Source: Anthonomus grandis grandis
Taxonomy: Eukaryota; Arthropoda; Insecta; Coleoptera; Curculionidae
DNA: 64,000 nucleotides
Direction of reading: 5' to 3'
NCBI RefSeq assembly: GCF_022605725.1
Contig: NC_065552.1
Span: 30,639,879 to 30,703,878 of the forward strand
The first letter of the stretch is position 1, and every line of letters starts with the position of its first letter. The notes beneath the pieces are model-generated. The model was not told the origin of the DNA. It ran no database searches and was given only the letters and a program-made list of their open reading frames with translations. Position numbers and translations under genes: made by a program. Of the stretch, positions 45,500-57,642 are shown in pieces.

Positions 45500-45740
45500 A
45501 GGTGACATCTCTGGAGATACATGGAAGATTAGCGAATCTTCCGGAACAACAGACTAGCTAATATACATCCCTCGCCGCTAGGAGGCCAGTTCAAGTCGGA
45601 ATATTGGCGCCACTTTTAAATCGAAATAACTATAACTTATAGTAGTAAATAAATACAGTGTATAGTTAAAACAGTATAACAGTATATTATTATAGTATGT
45701 GTAAATCAATTAGTTTCTTTTTCGGTACATCTAGTGTCTA
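45500..45740 (+). repeat. LTR-like repeat copy 3
   Basis: Plus-strand copy with the landmarks TGACATCTCTGG, GCGAATCTTCCGGAACAACA, TATTGGCGCCACTTTTAAAT and GTAAATAAATACAGTGTATA. It is the inverse orientation of copies 1 and 2. The TATA box region is changed (AATATACATCCC). Downstream to ~45960 is unusually GC-rich (CGCGGCAACAACG..), possibly internal retroelement sequence. Confidence 0.55.
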
Positions 45741-46650
45741 GATTTGTAAAATGTTAGGGATTTCATTTATTTTATTTTTTCGCCAACGCGGCAACAACGA
45801 TTCACGATTTCCTGGAACCGCAAAATCGCGCCATCGGGACCGTCTCCGTCGTTCGTTTGTGCGGTGCCGCCACTTGACCTTAGCTTTTCCATCTAATCGC
45901 AGGAAGAGGTTTTCTTTTTGTTCGCGTCATTTACGCACGACGACTTACTTTCGTATTTTTTAATTACGCCACCACCTTGGCATTTTTACTTTATTTTAAT
46001 ATACATATTTTATATACAGATTGAATATACAGTCCACTGAAATAAAAATCTTTGATTTAATAATTACACGCGACCTGTAGGTCCAATTACATACATGTAG
46101 TGTTTTAATTATTGAAAAATATAGTATTGAATTCTACGAAGACACAGGAGGTACTAGAAAAAAACATAGCACGAGAATATAGACTAATACAGCTTTCCTT
46201 TTTTTTACGAATAGAGGTAGTTGTCATATTGTTATAGACGGATAGTTTTTTAATATAGGATTGTTTATTTTAAGATACTTAATTTTAACATATTTTTAGG
46301 CCATTGTTCAGTAAAAAGTTCTTAAAAAATCAGATATGTATCCCAAATATATGGTACACGTAGTGTATCAAACATCGGACACCCTAGAAATGTAATCTCC
46401 GAAATATCAGTCTAAAGGTATTGTATTGCTGCAAGATGAAGTCAAATCATGTTAAAGAAATAAATAGTCCAAATCTTCAAAACAAAAGTTAGTTATCGGT
46501 CATGGGATAAATAAAAATCATTAGCCTAAAAAACAACTACGACTTTTGGAAATTGCTTATAGGTATACATGAATACGGGAGGCAGTAACCAACAAAATGA
46601 CTTTTGACCGAAATACTGTGGATTCACTTTCCTGAAAACATCTTAATGAT
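45741..46650. other. No gene recognised
   Basis: A GC-rich block to 45960 precedes AT-rich sequence. No coding motif was recognised in it. Confidence 0.4.
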
Positions 46651-46910
46651 TCTATCTAGAAGAAGGCGATACGTCTTATTGGAGATCCAGAGAAAACTTG
46701 AACCTTGGACAGTTTGGCTCACCGAAGGAAGGTGGCGGTCCTTACTCTGTTTTATCAATACCATTATAGTAAATGCTCTTTCGACCTGGCCCATATCTTT
46801 TCACCAAGAGCTATACACACAAGATCTACTCAACAGGCAGATTCAACTCATGATACTCGATACCATATTATTCGCTCTTCTGTGTCAGTGTATTCCATAA
46901 AAAACTAGCA
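46650..46910 (+). pseudogene. Non-LTR RT C-terminal fragment
   Basis: The plus-strand frame from 46705 reads MDSLAHRRKVAVLTLFYQYH, YSKCSFDLAHIFSPRAIHTR and HIIRSSVSVYS. The preceding bases encode KAIRLIGDPEK in the same context. This L-x-x-L-x-H-R-R-x-V-A-x-L-x-L-F-Y-x-Y-Y-H-G pattern with R-x-S-F-x-x-R is the C-terminal signature of a Jockey-type insect element. It is truncated on both sides. Confidence 0.7.
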
Positions 46911-47089
46911 ACGAGGCAATCTTAGAATGAGTTTACCATTAAGGTCATCACGAAAATTGAAAATCTGTTAGAAAGGTACTGAGTGACACTTCGGATCAAA
47001 TAGACATATATAACTATTATAAATGTGCTGCAACAAGGCTCGGAAACTCGAATAAGCTGACTAAGACAATCTAGCTTATGTTTATATTC

Positions 47090-47400
47090 TGGTGAGATGA
47101 TCGCGAGTCAGAGTGGCGTTTATAGCCAAGCCTCCTTCGGACTAATCAACCTTACGTCATTTGCTCTAAAGACACTCGAAAAACTGCTAGACAGACACAT
47201 TAGGGATTAACCCTTAATTAATCGTCCTCTTTTTCAAGATGCTTACGCAACAAGAAATTCAAGGGAGACAATGCTAAATAGGTTGATGTCGGAGGTAGAG
47301 GAGACTCTGGAAAACTAAGCGGTGATGCCGGCTGCCTTCCTGGACATAAAAAGTGCATCCTATTTGAATCCTTCAAAAGAATCGTAAGAGAACATTAGGA
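47090..47400 (+). pseudogene. R1/Jockey-like RT fragment
   Basis: The plus strand reads FGLINLTSFALKTLEKLLDR, HIRD, then QDAYATRNSRETMLNRLMSE, VEETLEN and PAAFLDIKSASYLN. These correspond to the Y-R-P-I-S-L-T-S-F-x-L-K-x-L-E-R and F-L-D-I-x-x-A-F blocks of R1-related RTs. In-frame stops occur after HIRD and after LEN. The order relative to the fragment at 46650 (a C-terminus lying upstream) shows two separate insertions. Confidence 0.65.
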
Positions 47401-48580
47401 ACAAAACAACAGGTGGAAATTAGAGTGCTTAGGACCTGCGAGGTAGAGAAATTCCTCTGTTGAGAGGCGTGAAATGCTTAGCGGTAACCCTAAGGTTAAA
47501 AAGTTAAGTTAAGGCGGACTAGAAGTTAAGCTGGAACCAGCATTTAGGTAAGACAAGCAAGCGTTCGAAAACCCTCCTTATGATGGTTACACTAACGCAT
47601 GGATATATGGGGCTTAAACCAGAAGACGGTACACTGGACTTAAACCATTACATCTGCAGCTCTGGAAATATGGACGAGCCTCAGGAAGAAAAAAGAAAAG
47701 GACCAAATATGATTCATATAATCATTATTTTTTATACTCCATTCTGTAAGTACTTTTCCTTTTGGTCATGATGGTCATCTTATCGCAGTTACATATTCTA
47801 CAGGAAGCACTGATGTTTATAGTGTTTTAAATAGGTGCACTTAAGCTTGGAAGATTTTATCTGTTGATAATTTAAGGGTGGCGATGGTTTATACCAATAA
47901 ACTAGTCGACTTCGAAAAAAAAATCTATTTGAGGACCCGCATTTTTTTAAAATTTACGTTTTTTTTGGATGGATAACCCAAAGAATTTTTGTCTTAAGTT
48001 TGTTATTAAAGACATACCTTGCATGTACTTTAATGCATACATTTTCTGTACCTATCTATACTAAAGATTTGGACGTTGGCCTTGTTACGTAAACATCGTT
48101 TCTGGTGGTCTAACCTTAAAACTTTGAATACACATATTCAATATTCGCATATTCGGTATTCAATGTTCTAACACATGTCAATATTCAAGGGTCTAACGCA
48201 TAATACATTTTTTAGCACTGCAACTCCATCAGCTGCTTTTTTTACAGAGGAGATTTTTATTTTACGACCTCTCAGAAACTTCTTTAATTTCATTCGTTTC
48301 TCAAAGATAATGGATATTATTTTAGGTACAATATAAATTTTTGCATCGAAAACGATAGATCATCAGATGAACGCCCTATTTTAAAGGCAAAGCTGGACTC
48401 AAAGTTACACCGCACAATTGAAGAATAAAACTAAGAAACTTTGAGATTAAAAACTAAAGCCGAACGCTTGCTTGATTACACAATACACAAACGTTTTTTA
48501 CTTGGATTAGGTCTCATTCCTCTATTCTGTTGTAAATAAGTAGTCCTAGAAGTACGCAATCTTATAAAGAAAACACCACA
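47400..48580. other. No gene recognised
   Basis: Mixed sequence. The part to 47760 may still belong to the RT relic (similar base composition), but the motifs are lost. The remainder is AT-rich. Confidence 0.4.
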
Positions 48581-49440
48581 TAACTCCATATCTTTATTTC
48601 TCAACATAATCCACTTTTAGATCGATACACTTTTTCCAGATATGTTCAATAGTTGCTATACTATGTGTATAGTGAGAACCGTCAATTTTCCCAAAATAGG
48701 CATCAACTGCAAAGTCTACCTCTTCATTGTTGTCTTTTACCACTAAGTTTGGAAATATTTCAGACGTGATTCTCCCCTTTCAGTCCACTGTTTCGACTGT
48801 TCTTTCGTCAAAGTGTGAAATAATTAACTCATGTCTCATCAAAAACTCGGTCTAATTGCTGCAAAACAGAGTCAAACACTCGAATGAAACAACTTGACGA
48901 CGCTATTTTTTCTGTTCAAGTGTGAGCAAACGCACCACCTATTGCTTTATTATTTCCTAAAATTCATTTTTGAAAAGTCGACGATCATACAAGTTCATTT
49001 TGCGGATTTTCTTGTCAATTTCTAACGTTGTTACTTAATTGAGTCGATCCCTGCAATATTGGTCAGCTAGTGCGGCTAGTTGTAAACTAGTAAGCGGACA
49101 CCAGCAAAGTAAAAAATGGAAACTGGTTGGAATAAGATATTTCAAACTAGTTGCGATAAGTTCGCATAATACTTGCTGTTGGTTCTCTTTCCCGTTTTGA
49201 TATTCGATGAAATCATCCTAGGCACATCCCATATAACTTGACTCTATAAACTTCCCTGTAGTGGCAAGGCAATTTTAGCCTGTTGCGGAGTCGATTTTTC
49301 CTTTTCAGTCCACTGCTTCGACTATTCTTTCGTCTCAAGTGTAAAATTACATAAGGATGAGTTTTTAATATCGTACTGAACACTTTCATTATTGATGTCT
49401 GAGAAGCTAATTTTAATCTCTATTTGATTTTAGCCATAGT
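48580..49440 (-). pseudogene. Decayed mariner (irritans-like) with partial duplication
   Basis: The minus strand keeps the C-terminus (NNEEVDFAVDAYFGKI, IEHIWKKCIDLKVDYVEK) and, further on, RLLTLEQKK and CLTLFCSN*TEFLMRHELI, ending in the first-Asp strand (FDERTVETVD). A second copy of the segment matching CAGTCCACTG.TTCGACT.TTCTTTCGTC occurs at 49305 as well as at 48780, implying a duplication. Many stops are present. Confidence 0.65.
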
Positions 49441-50526
49441 GACTTTTTTCAAACAACCCCCATCTATACGTCGGGTCGAATACTAACCTCGTATACCCTA
49501 TAATAAGTTTTAAGATTATAAATACTTCTATAATAGCGTTTGAGGGATGAAGAGACAAGAAACGTCCTCCGTATTTAGCGAAAGAGAATTGTATCATGAT
49601 GAATCCGTTATTGTGGTGGCCAAGATCATTGAGTTCGAATTGCTTCCTCACGCACCCTGTTCACTCGACTTAGCTCTTAATTAATATATAGGATTTTCTT
49701 AACAATACCAAAAAACAAAACCATATTTTTCTTATAATCATTTATTCATCTATTCACATATTGTATAAGTATATAAAAAATATTTAAAAATATACACAAC
49801 TAGGCTAAGGAAGCGTTTTTGGAATGCAATAAGGCACATATTGGACGAATACTTTTATTGAGTTTGGTTTGACTGATCGAAATAACGGTTATTAGTAAAA
49901 ATACGTGTCTGATAAATTCTATATGGCACCAAGATCTACTGTTTAAGGGTCTGAAAACTCAGACCTAAACTGAGATCGTGAACAATTAGTAGCATTTGTT
50001 AAACATCTGTCAAATATTTGAGAGTTGTTAACAGTAAGTACATATTAATAATAATAATTCAAAAGGCAATAAAATAGAAGATCATTAGTTGAGGTATTTT
50101 TAACTCCAATGGCAGCACGTGGTTAATATTTTTATAAGGCTTAGTTTATGGCTTAGAATAGGTTAGGTGTGTAAAGGTGTTTAATTATTTTTAACAGGAA
50201 TTCAATTTTTTATCATGCTTGTCAGTATTAATATTTTTTTAAAACATTTTTAAAATATTTTAAGCTCAAATTTCGTAACAGATTAAAGCATTTAGTAAGT
50301 AATGCTCGGATATGCTAAGTGACTTATACTGTATATTATTCAGCATATTTGATCAGAAATAATTAAATACTCAACTTTTAAATATGTTGGAACATACATT
50401 AAGAACTTTCCATTTTATGAATCTCAGTATTCAGAGAGCAAGGAACCGATCACTAAGATTACTAACTGTTTTATTTTAAATTTTATTAAAATTAACTATA
50501 ATCTCTACCTGTTGAATTTCGCCACT
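49440..50526. other. AT-rich stretch, no gene recognised
   Basis: Nothing assignable before the TTAA at 50527. Confidence 0.5.
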
Positions 50527-50889
50527 TTAACCCTTTCGGCCCCAATGGGACAAATAAATCCCAACATACATTTCATAACATCTGCTGGGCGCTATCTGTC
50601 CCGTTTTTAATGGAAATTGTCATTAGCGGGTATTTTAGGGTTTTAACAATTGTTCGACAGGCAGCGACACGCTTTTTGGAGGTCATTCTGATTGTAAACG
50701 CCGAAAAGCGAGCACGTTGTTGGATTTTGACACTGATTTTTTACAAATTTGATATTTTTTGTGAGGTTTTTGAAACAATCTGTTTAGGTAAGTTCAGCAT
50801 ATATAATAGCAAAGTATTTTGATGTTTTTTTTTTGGTTTTTGCATTTTGGGTGTAATATTTGGGTATGAGATTCGTACACTGTATCAGT

Positions 50890-51520
50890 ACAGGCCCTCC
50901 TAGGAACATCGGACCACAAATTGATAACAGTCTCTTGCCAGGTGGATGTTAAAACGCAGGATCCTCCGATGCCGCGGAAGGTATGGCACTATAAATCAGC
51001 AGAGTGGAACCATCTTCGGGAATTTTATCGCTCATTCCCTTGGAAAGAAGTCTGCTTTAGAACCAATAACATCTCAGAATGTGCAAACCAAATTACAGAG
51101 ACGATCTTGGCAGGAATGGAAGCTTATATCCCTTTTTCTACTAAATGTAGATCAAACAACGAGCAATGGTTCAACCTGAATTGCAAAAAGGCAGTAAACA
51201 CTAAAAACGCAGCATATCGCAAATGGCGTCAACATCCTTCCACCGAAAATTGGAGGAACTTTTTAACCTCCAGAAATAGCTGCAAGCGAATTATCGAGGA
51301 ATGCAAAGAGAGTCACAACAACAGGATCAAAAACAAATTGCTAAACTGCCCAAATGGAACAAGATCTTTCTGGTCGGTATCGAAAGCCGTTAGTCAAGGA
51401 TTTGCTAAGTCGGCCTTGCCACCCCTAACAGCAGATGATGGTTCTATCGCGGTAACAGCAAGGGAAAAAGCCAACTTACTGGGTAAACTCTTCGCGTCCA
51501 ATTCTACTCTTTCTAAATGA
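50890..51520 (+). pseudogene. Non-LTR retrotransposon endonuclease-RT linker
   Basis: The frame reads GTSDHKLITVSCQVDVKTQD (the S-D-H end of an APE-type endonuclease), RKVWHYKSAEWNHLREFYRS, QWFNLNCKKAVNTKNAAYRK, then RIIEECKESHNNRIKNKL and FWSVSKAVSQG, and is open for ~200 codons. This region links endonuclease to RT in R1/Jockey-type proteins. It ends abruptly where piggyBac coding resumes, so it is a fragment carried inside piggyBac 4, replacing its N-terminal exon. It is remarkably well preserved for a fragment. Confidence 0.8.
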
Positions 51521-51539
51521 AAGTCAATGTAGAGTTGAA

Positions 51540-52756
51540 TGATGCTGCAAATGCCTCCCCGCTGGACATTTTCACTAAAATTTGTCCTCGGAGTTTATTT
51601 ACTTTTATTGCTGAGTCTACAAACCAGCGAATCAAAATTTACAAAGAAAATTAAAAAAAGCAGGCGACTTTCACTGATGCAGGGAAGATTATGATTACTA
51701 TTGGCTGCACATTAGTTATGTGTTTCAATAAGGTGCCAAAACTTCGCCATTACTGGTCATAGCATCCATCTTTGGGAAACAAGGCCATCAAATCGGCCAT
51801 ATCCAAAAACAGGTGTTTGTTTTTACTATTCAAGCTTTATTTCAATAATCCAGTCAAGCCAGAAGGGGCCAGTAAGATTTACTATGTACAAGAGCTTCTA
51901 TCTTGCTTCAAATATACGTTTCAGAAATATCGATCCGACAGTAAAGTATTGGCGAGAGCATGGTGGGCTTCAAAGGAAGATCTTCACTGAAACAATATAT
52001 GCCACAAAAACCTATGAAAAGAGGCATAAAATTATGGTGTGGATGTGATGCAAAAACACGATATACATACGATGCAAATGTATATTGCGGCAAGGACGAC
52101 GTTGAAAGAACGGACTGGAAAAACGAAAAATGTCTAGGGGTGAATGCGAGTTTTTATCAAATCAAACAAACTCTATTGCGATCAAATGGCAAGATACAAA
52201 GCAGGTTATTCTTTTGAGTGACTGCCATACCCCTGATATGACCTGTGTGAAGAGAAAAGACAAGACTGGGCAGAGAGTTGACGTACCATGTCCCACTGCT
52301 ATTGCATACTACAATGAAATCATGGGTGGTGTGGATCTGGCTGATCAGATGAGTGGTGTGTATGACTTTGGCAGAAAATCATGCAAATGGTAGAAAAAAG
52401 TATATTATCGACTTTTGATGATTGCTGTTGTTAACAGCTGGGTAATATATAATGACTTACGTCGTACCCAAAAAAAGATACCCTTACTGGAATGTTTATT
52501 TACCTTATCAGAGGACCTAATCGAAGAAGGACAACAGCAAACTTCAGTCAAACTTCGAAGACACAGTTGTGGAAGGCCATCAAAGAGATCAAAAGTAATG
52601 AAAAATGTGGGTGATCAGCTTCCAATAGAAACATCGAAACGGCGAAGATGTGCTCGTTGCGCTGTTCAGAAAAAAGAACGTAGAGCCAATACTATTTGTG
52701 CAATGTGCGATGTAGGGTTGTGCAAGCATTGTTTTGCGCTTTATCATTCGTCCTAA
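51540..52756 (+). pseudogene. piggyBac transposase 4, frameshifted
   Basis: Plus-strand blocks: LDIFTKICPRSLFTFIAEST (N-terminal), KIMITIGCTLVMCFNKVPKL, NRCLFLLFKLYFNNPVKPEG, then MVGFKGRSSLKQYMPQKPMK (after the catalytic Asp) and CGCDAKTRYTYDANVYCGKD. A deletion of tens of residues follows, then ECEFLSNQTNSIAIKWQDTK, EIMGGVDLADQMSGVYDFGR, a TAG at 52391 in place of the usual Trp codon, and a C-terminal Cys-rich finger (RRCARCAVQ, CAMCDVGLCKHCFALYH) to TAA at 52754. Three or more lesions. Confidence 0.85.
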
Positions 52757-53028
52757 AATATTTACCTTTGCGGGTTGTCTTTTTGTGAATAAAAAAAAAT
52801 TAACATTTTGAAATACAAAAATGTGTTTTTTTGGCCCCTAGGGATATTTATAACCCACCTAAAAATCACGCTGGGATATATTTGTCCCACAATTTTTTGC
52901 TCTCCCTGTATATATTTTTTTTAATTTTAACTAGTACATATTGTCAAATGATCTCTTAAAATACCATAACTCGCAAAAACATCCTTAAAATCATTAAAAA
53001 TAAAATTGGGTCCCAAAGGGTAGGTTAA

Positions 53029-53586
53029 CCCTACTTAGCTACTTTAGAGTTTCAATTAGAAATTCTTCGTCTAGTTTTGAGGAAACAGATTAATAATAAT
53101 GGACTTAAGTGGTTTTTGTTTTTGATGTGTTTTTTTGCTTAATAAGCTTTTGAATGGAATTGAATTCTTATTAAATACTGACCGAAAAAATATACAGAAT
53201 ACCTGTGCAAATATTTCCAGAGATACCCAAAACATTTTAAATTTACCCTTCATCTTTCGATTTCTTAAAAATCAATGGAACTTAAAATAAAAATATGGCA
53301 TTCTGTCAATCACAACTGTTTAAAAAAAATAAATCTACAAAGAATAACTGATTAGAACATTGATATTTCTGTTTTCTTATAAACTAAATTTTACAATTTA
53401 TGAGCGAATTGAGCTTATTTTAATAAATAAAAAAAAATATATTCTTGATGTAAAATAAACGTATTTATATAACTTGAGTATTTGTTTCACTTGTAAAAAC
53501 TTCACCCTTTTGTTGTAGAAACTTAATTTGAATATGGTTTCATGATTTCTAAATATGACTCTAAATATGGAGGAACGATATCATCC
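53029..53586. other. AT-rich spacer, nothing recognised
   Basis: No gene or repeat structure was seen between piggyBac 4 and the next element. Confidence 0.5.
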
Positions 53587-56500
53587 TATCGATGCTTGAA
53601 AGGAAAAAGGTCATAAGCGACATTTTTTACAAAAAAAACTTTTAAACACTACTAAATGCGATTTTTTTCCTGCGTCGGTTGGACTACTTTTAAACATGCT
53701 ACGATTATCTTTGTGTCGCTCAAGTCAATCATGAATTTTGAAGAGTATTAAATCTTTTATTTACAAAGCGACCATATTTCTGATTTATTTTATTAAAGTG
53801 TTACTTAGGTTATCTACCAACAAAAAAAAAACAGTTAAGTCTTTTTAAAAACCCACATTTTTCCCATGTGTGGCATTTATCCTGGTTTACCTTGAAAACA
53901 TTATTCAAAGGGAAGGCACTTGAACTGCTTTTCCTTTATCGTGACAAAAATCTATGAGTTACTTAAGTAGTTTTACCTGAATTAAAAATTCAAGAATTAT
54001 GGCGCTTATCCTGTTTTACCCAAAGGTAATTCCGAACTAAATGGCTTTTAAGTCATTTTATTTGGTATCATAAGAGAACTATGTGCTGGTTAAGACATTA
54101 TTGCAGTATTGTAGGGGCCTGTTTTTTTAACAAAGTACATCGGTGTGTGTTCGGACTTGTCGTTTAGATAATATGCCTTCGTTGTCCTGTCGTAATTAAA
54201 GAATGATTGTTTAGTCGCTTAGTACGCTGGCAGCAGTGGTAGGTGAATGTTGTGGAAACGAATTTAGGAAAATACCTCCATGAATGTGATATCTTTAGGC
54301 TTAGTGAAGTGAAGTGAGTTCTTTTTTATTATTAGTGAAGAGAATTTAACTATTAGATAACTTATTTTATTATTTATTTAATAAACAGTGTGGAATTTTA
54401 GAAAACAATGAATAACGTTAGAGGGAAAATGTTGGTGGATTTAGCTAAACGCTCAACAAAACCTGGTGAAAGCAAAGAGAAAATTCGCAAAAACCTACTA
54501 AATTCAATTGACTGTCACAAGGTAATTATCATTATTGCATCTATTTTTTAAAGAACGTATTCCCAAAGCGCTATAAAGTAATAATTTGTTTTAACTTGTA
54601 ATAATTTCAGAATACTCCTGAAGAAATTTGTACACCTACGTTAGTATGTGAAAGTGCTTCAAGAAATATGAAACAAGAACAAATGGATAGTGTAGAGGTA
54701 TCGTAAAACTTCATAATTTACCTGAAGGTATTTTAATTTAAATTATCCTTTCAGAGGTTAATACCGGCAATATTTATGGATTCCCAACAAATTGTTTTTG
54801 AAGTTTGATGATATAGAATATTCCTTCACAGAACTGATTGATGATGCTCCTTCATCCGCAAATATAGCAGAACCGGTTACCTCAGATCATTTAGCAGGAT
54901 TACTAACAAATCAACCCGCTAATAGTTCCTTTCTAACTCATAGTGAACAAAACGTGTTGGAAACAAACAACATTTTAAACTGTCCTGGTCATTCAACAGT
55001 CATAAAAAGAAAATCACTTAAATTTGAAATGAAATAAAAAAGGAAAAACTTTGGCATACATGGATTATTTATCTGAAAACGAAGCTTTCTTAGCAGAGGT
55101 TTATGGAAGTGACGATTCGGATTTATGGGAAGGAGAATCTGATTCTTCATCTAGAAATAGTTGTGAACGTGTGGAAAAGAAGCAGAAGCAAAAAAATGGC
55201 AATGAAGGAACAGGTAATGGGGAGAAGGAAAGTATTGTTGGAAAACTCGGCAGCGTTATTAAAAAAGAAAATAAAAAGAGAGTTAAAAAGAAAGCCAAAA
55301 AATCCGGCCAGGAATATACAAAAAGCGACGGCACTTTAGTCTCTGCCAAAAAACTAAAGCCCAATCCGTGTACAGGTAAAAAATGCGGCAACAACTGTGA
55401 AATTGTGACTGAAGAGAAATTACCAGTTAAACGAAAAAGATCTACTGGATCAGAAAAACGCCAGTACACTTTTAAGTATTTTATAAACGAAGGTGAAGAC
55501 AAACGCGCAGTTTGCCTTCAATTCTTAGCTTGTACGTTAGATGTGTCTCAGAAATTTATTTATTATACAATAAGTAACGCATCATTTGGTTCTGCCCAAG
55601 AAGATATGCGAGGGAAGAGCATTCCACCAAACAAAACCAAAGAGACTGCCAAGGTTGCAGTTTTGTGGTTTCATTCTTGAAACTTTATTAAATCCCTTCC
55701 GGCCATTCTATCCCACTATGCTCGAAAAGATTCAAATCGTGTGTATTTGCCGCAGGAGTTTAAAATCTTATCTAATTTATATCAAGTTTACAAAAAGGTT
55801 CACCTTACACAAGGAATAGACGTTGTTGGGGAGAGGGTGTTTAGGAATGTTTTTAACGCAGATTACAATATTGGATTCCACATTCCTAAAAAAGATAAAT
55901 ATCTTCAATGTCTCAGATTTGAGAGATCAGATATCACTGATGAAGTTATGCAGCAAGCAAAGATAAAGCATTTAGCTGAAAAGGAACATTCCTACAACCG
56001 TTTTAAAGCACACCAGAACATTTTCAAAAGCGACTCTGGAACTCTATGTGTGAGTTTTGATTTACAGAAAGTGTTGAATACACCCAAAGGCGAAAGTATG
56101 CTTTTATACTATTCACGCAAGTTATCGGTGTATAACCTACTTTTTATGAGAGTTGCACACGTGATGTATTTTGCTACTATTGGGACGAAGTAAATGGAAA
56201 ACGTGGAGCAAATGAAATGACAACTATTTTACACAACTATATTTGCTTGGTTGACAAACGTGAGTCTGTTACTCGTTTGCTCTTTTAATGTGATTGCTGT
56301 CCTGGCCAGAACAGGAACCGGACTATTCTAGCTATGTTACATGCGACCCTACAAAATTGTAAATTTATTGAAACTATCCAAATAAACTTTTTACTCACAG
56401 GACACACATATATGCCGGTCGATTCAGTGCACGCAGTGATTGAGAGAAATACAAAACATTCCATAATTTGGGCTCCTTCCCAGTGGTACACAGTTTTTGA

Positions 56501-57642
56501 GACAGCAAGACAGAATCCAAGACCCTATAAAGTACAATATTTGACCTATAAAGATTTTTAATAAGTGGGATACGCTAGCAGACAAATATTTTAAAGGAAA
56601 CCTCCCAGGAAAAATAAGCAAAATCCGTATATGCACATTTAAGAAGAAAGATCCTAATAAAATAATAATTAAAAATTGTATGGATAAGGAGGCACCAAGC
56701 TTTGGTATTAAAGTTCAGTCAAAAGTAAGAGTAACTCCAAAAGGTTGTTATAAATCCCCTATTCCCATATCAAAGCTAAAACATGATGATTTAGTTAAAT
56801 TATGTACGAATAAGGTAATTCCAGCCCTGTTTCATAATGAATATGTCAACATTCCTACTATTAGAAATTAATTGAATGAAACACATAGAAGATGAAGACA
56901 TTTTCCAAATGTAATTTTTTTTTTGTTTATTACTTTTGCTAGCAATTCAAGAATCCAGTGTTTTTTCTGCCATAGATTTTTAAAGCTAAAATTCATTTAC
57001 CAAACGTGAAAAGTTTATTTTGTTTATTATTAGTTTGTTACTTTAGTTTTAAGATTTGATATTAAAGAATTCAACGTTCTTTTTTCTGCATTTTTTGTCA
57101 TAGATTTGAAGATAAAATTTTAATGGTTTTTTGATACTTTTCAATGCGTTTCAAATACAGCACAACTTATATTTAGACCAATTGAAATTTACTATTATAA
57201 TCAAACGAGCATGTGTTAATTATACGAGTACCATTGATTGACCAAGATTTATTTATACACCCCCGGATAATCATTTATCTTGCTTTGCGTTTTCTATGTG
57301 GCACCTAACCTGTTTTACCTGCTTTAAATACGAGGTCTTATTGGTGGTTAAGACTTTTTACATCGATTCATATTTCATAATTGTTGGATTTAAGTCTTTA
57401 TACTTGAATTTGTTTTAATAACTAATTTACTTAACCGACATTATCTCGACCTCATATGGAATTAATAATTATTTAAACTAAGGAAAAGAAAAAGAATGAC
57501 CCAAAATTTTATTTGCAGTTGCCAAAATTATAAATGGCATGAAAAGTTATGAATTATTTTCAAAAAAAAAAAATGTTTAAATCGTCCTGCTAGAAAATCA
57601 ATAAATTGTCGCTTATGACCTTTCTCCTTTCAAGCATCTATC
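53587..57642 (+). mobile_element. Sola-like (?) DNA transposon, 32-bp TIRs, TATC duplication
   Basis: Left TIR 53591-53622 (GATGCTTGAAAGGAAAAAGG then TCATAAGCGACA) and right TIR 57607-57638 match at 31 of 32 positions. TATC flanks both ends (53587-53590; 57639-57642). The element is 4048 bp. Subterminal repeats of the type GGCATTTATCCTGGTTTACC occur at ~53872 and ~54001, and again near 57299 (GGCACCTAACCTGTTTTACC). GGTTAAGAC occurs near 54089 and 57347. One spliced gene fills the interior. A 4-bp duplication with subterminal repeats recalls the Sola or CMC superfamilies, but the TIR start differs from CACTG-type CMC ends. Classification is open. Confidence 0.9.
54408..56871 (+). pseudogene. 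DUF7869-like putative transposase, spliced, broken
   Basis: Exon 1 (54408-54521, MNNVRGKMLVDLAKRSTK..) and exon 2 (54611-54697) are phase 0 with good splice sites. Exon 3 starts at 54755. Breaks are a shift near 54790, a shift at 55035, TGA at 55678, a shift near 56165 and TAA at 56286. Ordered features: a Lys-rich basic tract; NPCTGKKCGNNC (paired Cys); SHYARKDSNRVYLPQEF; GFHIPKKDKYLQC; KAHQNIFKSDSGTLCVSFDLQ (Asp candidate 1, VSFDLQ-x-V); CDCCPGQNRNRTILAML (Asp candidate 2); FLLTGHTYMPVDSVHAVIER (Asp/Glu candidate 3); and a Lys-rich end to 56871. The D-x-C-x-G-Q-N signature resembles DUF7869 proteins. An RNase-H-fold transposase is inferred. Confidence 0.75.

Larger units (their letters stand above)
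50527..53028 (+). mobile_element. piggyBac element 4, broken by retroelement debris
   Basis: The left end is TTAA (50527) then CCCTTTCGGCCCCAATGGGA. A related inverted sequence, ATTGGGTCCCAAAGGG, lies at 53005-53020 before TTAA at 53025. Inner inverted repeats GGGACAAATAAATCCCA (50548) and TGGGATATATTTGTCCC (52873) also pair. A non-LTR fragment occupies 50890-51520. The right terminus is imperfect, so the exact outer boundary there is uncertain. Confidence 0.7.

Noticed and set aside
46604..46900. 98-codon plus-strand frame starting MTEILWIHF
   Set aside because: Overlaps the RT C-terminus in another frame, and the motif-bearing frame is the one from 46705.
55101..55502. 133-codon minus-strand frame rich in Phe/Leu/Ser
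   Set aside because: It is the antisense of the Lys/Glu-rich region of the transposase at 55051-55680 and has no independent motif.
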